Shown here piece after piece: positions 61,083 through 64,000 of a stretch of DNA of 64,000 nucleotides. A program made the position numbers and the translations under genes. Origin of the DNA: Coriobacteriaceae bacterium (lineage in GTDB: Bacteria > Actinomycetota > Coriobacteriia > Coriobacteriales > Coriobacteriaceae); assembly GCA_025993015.1 (NCBI GenBank), contig DAJPFV010000001.1:1116001-1180000 (forward strand). Reading direction: 5' to 3'. Under the pieces are notes generated by a model. That model searched no databases. It had not been told where the DNA came from and saw only the letters and a list, made by a program, of their open reading frames with translations. Each line of letters begins with the position of its first letter. Positions within the stretch are counted from its first letter, which is position 1.

Positions 61083-61913
61083 ATGACCAACCAGGAGCTG
61101 GCGAAGGTCGCCAATGAGGTCAGGAAGGGTGTCGTGACTGCGGTTCACGCGGCCAAGTCGGGACACCCGGGTGGATCGCTCGGTGCTGCCGACATCATGA
61201 CGTATCTGTACTTTGAGGAAATGAATATCGATCCTGCCGACCCTCACAAGGCCGATCGCGATCGCTTTGTGCTCTCCAAGGGTCACGCGGCGCCGGGCCT
61301 GTATTCGGTGTTGGCAAATCGCGGCTATTTTCCCGTCGAAGAGCTCGAGACGCTCCGTCATATCGGCAGCCGACTGCAGGGCCATCCCAACATGAACGAC
61401 ACCCCGGGCATCGATATGTCCACCGGATCGCTCGGTCAGGGCATCTCTGCTGCAGTTGGAATGGCGCTTGCCGCTAAGCACTGGGGCGACGGCTACCGTG
61501 TCTACACGTTGCTGGGCGACGGTGAGTGCGAGGAAGGCCAGGTGTGGGAGGCGGCCATGTTTGCCGGCAACCATGCGCTCGACAATCTTGTTGCCGTCGT
61601 CGACCACAACGGCTTGCAGATTGACGGCACGATCGATGAAGTCAACTCGGCCATGCCGCTCGCTGACAAGTTCCGCGCCTTTAAGTGGCATGTGATCGAG
61701 CTAGCCGATGGCAACGACATGGCGCAGATTGAGGCGGCTTTCGCCGAGGCTCGCGAGGTGACCGGCGCGCCCGTCGCCATCATCGCCGAGACGGTGAAGG
61801 GCAAAGGCGTCTCCTTTATGGAGAACCAGGTTGGCTGGCATGGCAAGGCGCCCAACGATGAACAGTTTGAGCAGGCCATGGCCGAGCTCGCAGCAGCAGG
61901 GGAGGAGCTCTAA
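61083..61913 (+). CDS. Transketolase, N-terminal subunit
   Basis: A 276-residue thiamine-diphosphate-binding half of a split transketolase. It shows AAKSGHPGGSLGAADIMTYL, LSKGHAAPGLYSVLA, and the ThDP/Mg motif GDGECEEGQVWEAAMFA with DHNGLQIDG. AGAGGAATTC lies before ATG 61083. The C-terminal half follows with a one-base overlap (TAATG), so the two are made in equal amounts. Substrates would be ketose and aldose phosphates. Confidence 0.93.
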   Translation: MTNQELAKVANEVRKGVVTAVHAAKSGHPGGSLGAADIMTYLYFEEMNIDPADPHKADRDRFVLSKGHAAPGLYSVLANRGYFPVEELETLRHIGSRLQGHPNMNDTPGIDMSTGSLGQGISAAVGMALAAKHWGDGYRVYTLLGDGECEEGQVWEAAMFAGNHALDNLVAVVDHNGLQIDGTIDEVNSAMPLADKFRAFKWHVIELADGNDMAQIEAAFAEAREVTGAPVAIIAETVKGKGVSFMENQVGWHGKAPNDEQFEQAMAELAAAGEEL

Positions 61914-62851
61914 TGGCAGACGTCAAAAAAGTCGCCACGCGCGTTAGCTATGGCGAGGCGCTCGTCGAGCTGGGCAATGAGCGCGATGACTTTGTGGTTC
62001 TCGATGCCGACCTGGCCGCTGCCACGCAGACCGGTAAGTTTAAGGCCGCGCACCCTGGGCGCTTCTACGACGCCGGCATCGCCGAGAGCAACCTGATGGG
62101 TCTTGCCGCCGGCATCGCGACCACGGGCCACGTCGCCTTTGCGAGCACCTTTGCCATGTTCGCCGCCGGCCGCGCGTACGAACAAGTCCGCAATTCCATT
62201 GGCTACCCGCACCTCAACGTCAAGATTGGCGCCACGCATGCCGGCATTTCGGTGGGCGAGGACGGCGCCACGCACCAGTGCTGCGAGGATATCGCGCTCA
62301 TGCGCACGATTCCGGGTATGACGGTGGTCGTCCCCGCCGACGATGTCGAGGCTCGCGCCTGTGTGCGCGCCGCCTATGAGTTTGAGGGGCCGGTTTACAT
62401 GCGCTTCGGCCGCCTGGCAACACCGGTCATCAACGATCACGAGGACTATGAGTTCAAGATTGGTCGCGGTGTGGTCGTGCGCGAGGGGTCCGATGTGACC
62501 ATCATCGCTTGTGGTCTTATGGTCGCCGAGGCGCTTGAGGCTGCCGAGGCGCTCGCTGTCGATGGCATCGACGCCGAGGTCATCAATATGCATACCATTA
62601 AACCGCTCGACGAGCGCCTGGTGGTCGCCAGCGCAAAGAAGACCGGTCGCGTGGTCACCGCCGAGGAGCATTCGATTATCGGCGGGCTTGGCGAGGCCGT
62701 TGCCTCAGTGCTCGCGGAGCAGCATCCAGTGCCGATGCGTCGCGTCGGCGTGCGCGATGTGTACGGTGAGTCCGGCCCTGCGGTTGATTTGCTGCATAAG
62801 TACGGTTTGGACGCCGACGGCATCGAAGCCGCGGTCAGGTCCGTGTTGTAA
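61913..62851 (+). CDS. Transketolase, C-terminal subunit
   Basis: A 312-residue pyrimidine-binding and C-terminal half of the split transketolase. The opening KKVATRVSYGEALVELG is followed by DADLAAATQTGKF, AGIAESNLMGLAAGIA (catalytic Glu), HAGISVGEDGATHQ, MRFGRLATPVI and the C-terminal VTAEEHSIIGGLGEAVA. Start ATG 61913 overlaps the N-subunit stop. EIIA follows after 12 bases. Confidence 0.93.
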   Translation: MADVKKVATRVSYGEALVELGNERDDFVVLDADLAAATQTGKFKAAHPGRFYDAGIAESNLMGLAAGIATTGHVAFASTFAMFAAGRAYEQVRNSIGYPHLNVKIGATHAGISVGEDGATHQCCEDIALMRTIPGMTVVVPADDVEARACVRAAYEFEGPVYMRFGRLATPVINDHEDYEFKIGRGVVVREGSDVTIIACGLMVAEALEAAEALAVDGIDAEVINMHTIKPLDERLVVASAKKTGRVVTAEEHSIIGGLGEAVASVLAEQHPVPMRRVGVRDVYGESGPAVDLLHKYGLDADGIEAAVRSVL

Positions 62852-62863
62852 GGAGGGTTCTAC

Positions 62864-63316
62864 ATGGGATTTGTATCTGCCAACCAGGTGACGATTGGAC
62901 ATGCATCGGCCTCACGCGAGGACGCGCTGCATTATTTGTCCGAGCAGGCTGTTGAGCTTGGCTTTGCCGATGACGCGTCCGCTGTTGAAGCCGCGTTCAT
63001 TGCTCGCGAAAACGAGGCCGAGACTGGCCTCGTCGCCGGGTTTGCCGTTCCGCATGCCAAGAGCGATGCGATTCATACGCCGGGTGTGGCCGTGCTCAAA
63101 CTGGCCGAGCCCGTTGAATGGCCGAGCTTTGATGGCGTACCCGTCGATGTTGCGCTCGCGCTGTACGTGCCCGCCGGCGAGGCTGGAACCACGCACCTGC
63201 GTCTGCTCTCCAAGGCTGCCGTGATGCTGATGGACGCCGGTTTCCGTGACAAGGTGCGCGCGAGCACCGATCCCGTTGAAATTGCGGAGCTCATCAATAG
63301 CGGACTCGAAGACTAG
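62864..63316 (+). CDS. PTS fructose-type EIIA component
   Basis: A 150-residue cytoplasmic phosphocarrier that passes phosphate from HPr to the EIIB Cys of the first gene. The phosphohistidine lies in GFAVPHAKSDAIH (His64), with the family block PVDVALALYVPAG and HLRLLSKAAVMLMD. AAGGAGG lies nine bases before ATG 62864. It closes the operon and is followed by a terminator. Confidence 0.94.
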   Translation: MGFVSANQVTIGHASASREDALHYLSEQAVELGFADDASAVEAAFIARENEAETGLVAGFAVPHAKSDAIHTPGVAVLKLAEPVEWPSFDGVPVDVALALYVPAGEAGTTHLRLLSKAAVMLMDAGFRDKVRASTDPVEIAELINSGLED

Positions 63317-63357
63317 AACGGTCATCCCGTTCAATCAATTGATCCTTCTCCAAGGAA

Positions 63358-63395
63358 AAGGGCCGCGACGCCGTATGGGTGTCACGGCCCTATTT
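63358..63395 (+). terminator. Terminator of the PTS operon
   Basis: AAGGGCCGCGAC pairs with GTCACGGCCCT (one mismatch) across nine bases, followed by ATTT. Confidence 0.7.
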
Positions 63396-63402
63396 GCGTT
63401 TC

Positions 63403-63448
63403 CCCAGATAAAACCTGCCAAAATAAACCTGTTCCTTTTTGGCAGGTT
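63403..63448. repeat. Hairpin repeat, copy 1
   Basis: AACCTGCCAAAA and TTTTTGGCAGGTT form a hairpin flanking AAACCTGTTCC. The unit recurs about 497 bases later at 63900-63945 with a few changes. On the reverse strand it ends in GGTTTTATCT, like a weak terminator. Confidence 0.75.
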
Positions 63449-63519
63449 AATCGGGGACTATTTCACCGCAACTTAGGGCACGGTTAGGAAGTGTGCACCT
63501 TAAAGAGTGGAGCCCATGA

Positions 63520-63711
63520 TTAGAGAGGTCGCGCTCGTCTCTCTAAATGTCTCTCTAAAGAGAAGGTTGGTTAGAGAGATAGCATTAGGCAATCTAGCAG
63601 CGAATTCGATATATCTCTCTAAATGTCTCTCTAAAACAAGGCGCTTATCTCTCTAAAGTTAGAGAGATATACGAAACGTTAGAGAGAGATAAATCTATTG
63701 TTTTAGAGAGA
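63520..63711. promoter_or_regulatory. Dense array of ten TTTAGAGAGA-type motifs in both orientations
   Basis: TCTCTCTAAA occurs at 63538, 63550, 63614, 63626 and 63648; the reverse complement, TTAGAGAG or longer, at 63520, 63571, 63659, 63679 and 63701. Two pairs have the same 12-base period with TG between. The sites at 63648 and 63659 face each other two bases apart in a near-perfect palindrome. This looks like a multi-site operator. Confidence 0.75.
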
Positions 63712-63824
63712 CGGAATGCCAAAATTCGTCCGTCCGCTACCATCTGCCAAAAATGGAGGATAAAGGACTCATCGAAGTAATGGGTTCGTCGACGAGCCGC
63801 AACCGCCGCTATCGGAAGAAGTAG
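63693..63824 (+). pseudogene. C-terminal remnant of a winged-helix protein
   Basis: The frame from 63693 to the stop at 63822-63824 reads SSVRYHLPKMEDKGLIEVMG and then SSTSRNRRYRKK. This resembles the recognition helix and wing that end many AlbA/Fic-type ATP-binding proteins with a C-terminal winged helix (pattern S.vryhL.kLe.kGlIe..Gs). Nothing upstream continues the protein, so it is probably a decayed fragment. An ATG at 63753 could start only a 23-residue peptide. Confidence 0.45.
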
Positions 63825-63837
63825 ATGCAGCCGAATT

Positions 63838-63880
63838 GCCCCTCTATCGTCTCTCGAAGTTTGATGGGTGCTAGAGGGGC
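63838..63880. terminator. Hairpin after the winged-helix remnant
   Basis: GCCCCTCTA pairs with TAGAGGGGC around 25 bases. No T run follows on the plus strand. Confidence 0.4.
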
Positions 63881-63899
63881 GACTGCCTCGCGATATTTT

Positions 63900-63945
63900 C
63901 CCAAGATAAAACCTGCCAAAACAAACCTGTCCCTTATTGGCAGGT
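63900..63945. repeat. Hairpin repeat, copy 2
   Basis: Second copy of the 63403 unit, with AACCTGCCAA and TTGGCAGGT arms. On the reverse strand it could end a gene entering from the right edge; a short open frame (63945-64000, reverse) stops right at it, but 17 codons are too few to call. Confidence 0.7.
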
Positions 63946-64000
63946 CAGTTAACGCAGTCCAGGTTGAGCATATGCGAGCGAGCGGGCTCCGGGTGCGGCA

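Noticed and set aside
63520..63711. CRISPR array
   Set aside because: The repeated unit is only eight to ten bases, occurs in both orientations, spacing is irregular and no cas gene is present.
63753..63824. A 23-residue small protein starting at ATG 63753
   Set aside because: No ribosome site fits well, and the sequence continues a larger winged-helix pattern upstream of the ATG, so a gene remnant is the better reading.
63945..64000. End of a reverse-strand gene at the right edge
   Set aside because: Seventeen open codons ending at the hairpin are suggestive but too short to support a call.

Overview
The window looks like a chromosomal segment of a Collinsella-type actinobacterium (class Coriobacteriia). 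I infer this from the two 16S rRNA genes, the moderately high GC content, the tilS-hpt-ftsH gene order and the recurring TACAAT -10 boxes. No phage or conjugative module is present. The segment is mostly housekeeping genes, with a surface adhesin, a sugar operon and several families of short palindromic repeats.

1-14 kb: the 5' part of rlmN (cut by the window edge), ddl coupled to an exonuclease-DinG helicase, a convergent pair of WYL-domain (PafBC-like) regulators, a large M28-peptidase-like membrane protein with a disordered insertion and lost catalytic residues, and an LPXTG adhesin with an N-terminal thioester domain. 14-26 kb: tRNA-Gly(CCC), purB, a solute-binding protein overlapping a GGDEF enzyme, a TSCPD protein coupled to a Tat lipoprotein, a two-component system, purC, an M29 aminopeptidase and tRNA-Lys(TTT). 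Both tRNAs are followed by palindromic arrays that carry tRNA fragments.

26-39 kb: two rRNA operons (16S-23S-5S, no spacer tRNA) in direct orientation flank a phosphohexomutase gene. By eye the operons are identical over about 5.48 kb, except for compensatory changes in the 16S V1 helix. 39-49 kb: hsp20, a WalJ-like MBL hydrolase, tilS-hpt-ftsH, an aminotransferase, a PHP phosphoesterase and an RlmD/TrmA-type methyltransferase. 49-56 kb: an amino-acid ABC transporter, an EF-G-like protein with a degenerate GTPase domain and a secreted nuclease.

56-63.3 kb: a LacI regulator divergent from a PTS operon (EIIBC, a GatZ/KbaZ-like protein, a Fsa-type transaldolase, split transketolase N and C, EIIA). 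This suggests uptake of a ketose-like sugar feeding non-oxidative pentose and triose chemistry. 63.4-64 kb: a gene-poor stretch with two copies of a hairpin, a dense array of ten TTTAGAGAGA-type motifs in both orientations, and the remnant of a winged-helix protein. This array and the sugar operon are the best candidates for something not yet described.

Coordinates of rRNA ends are estimates from conserved termini. Protein functions rest on motif reading without database searches.
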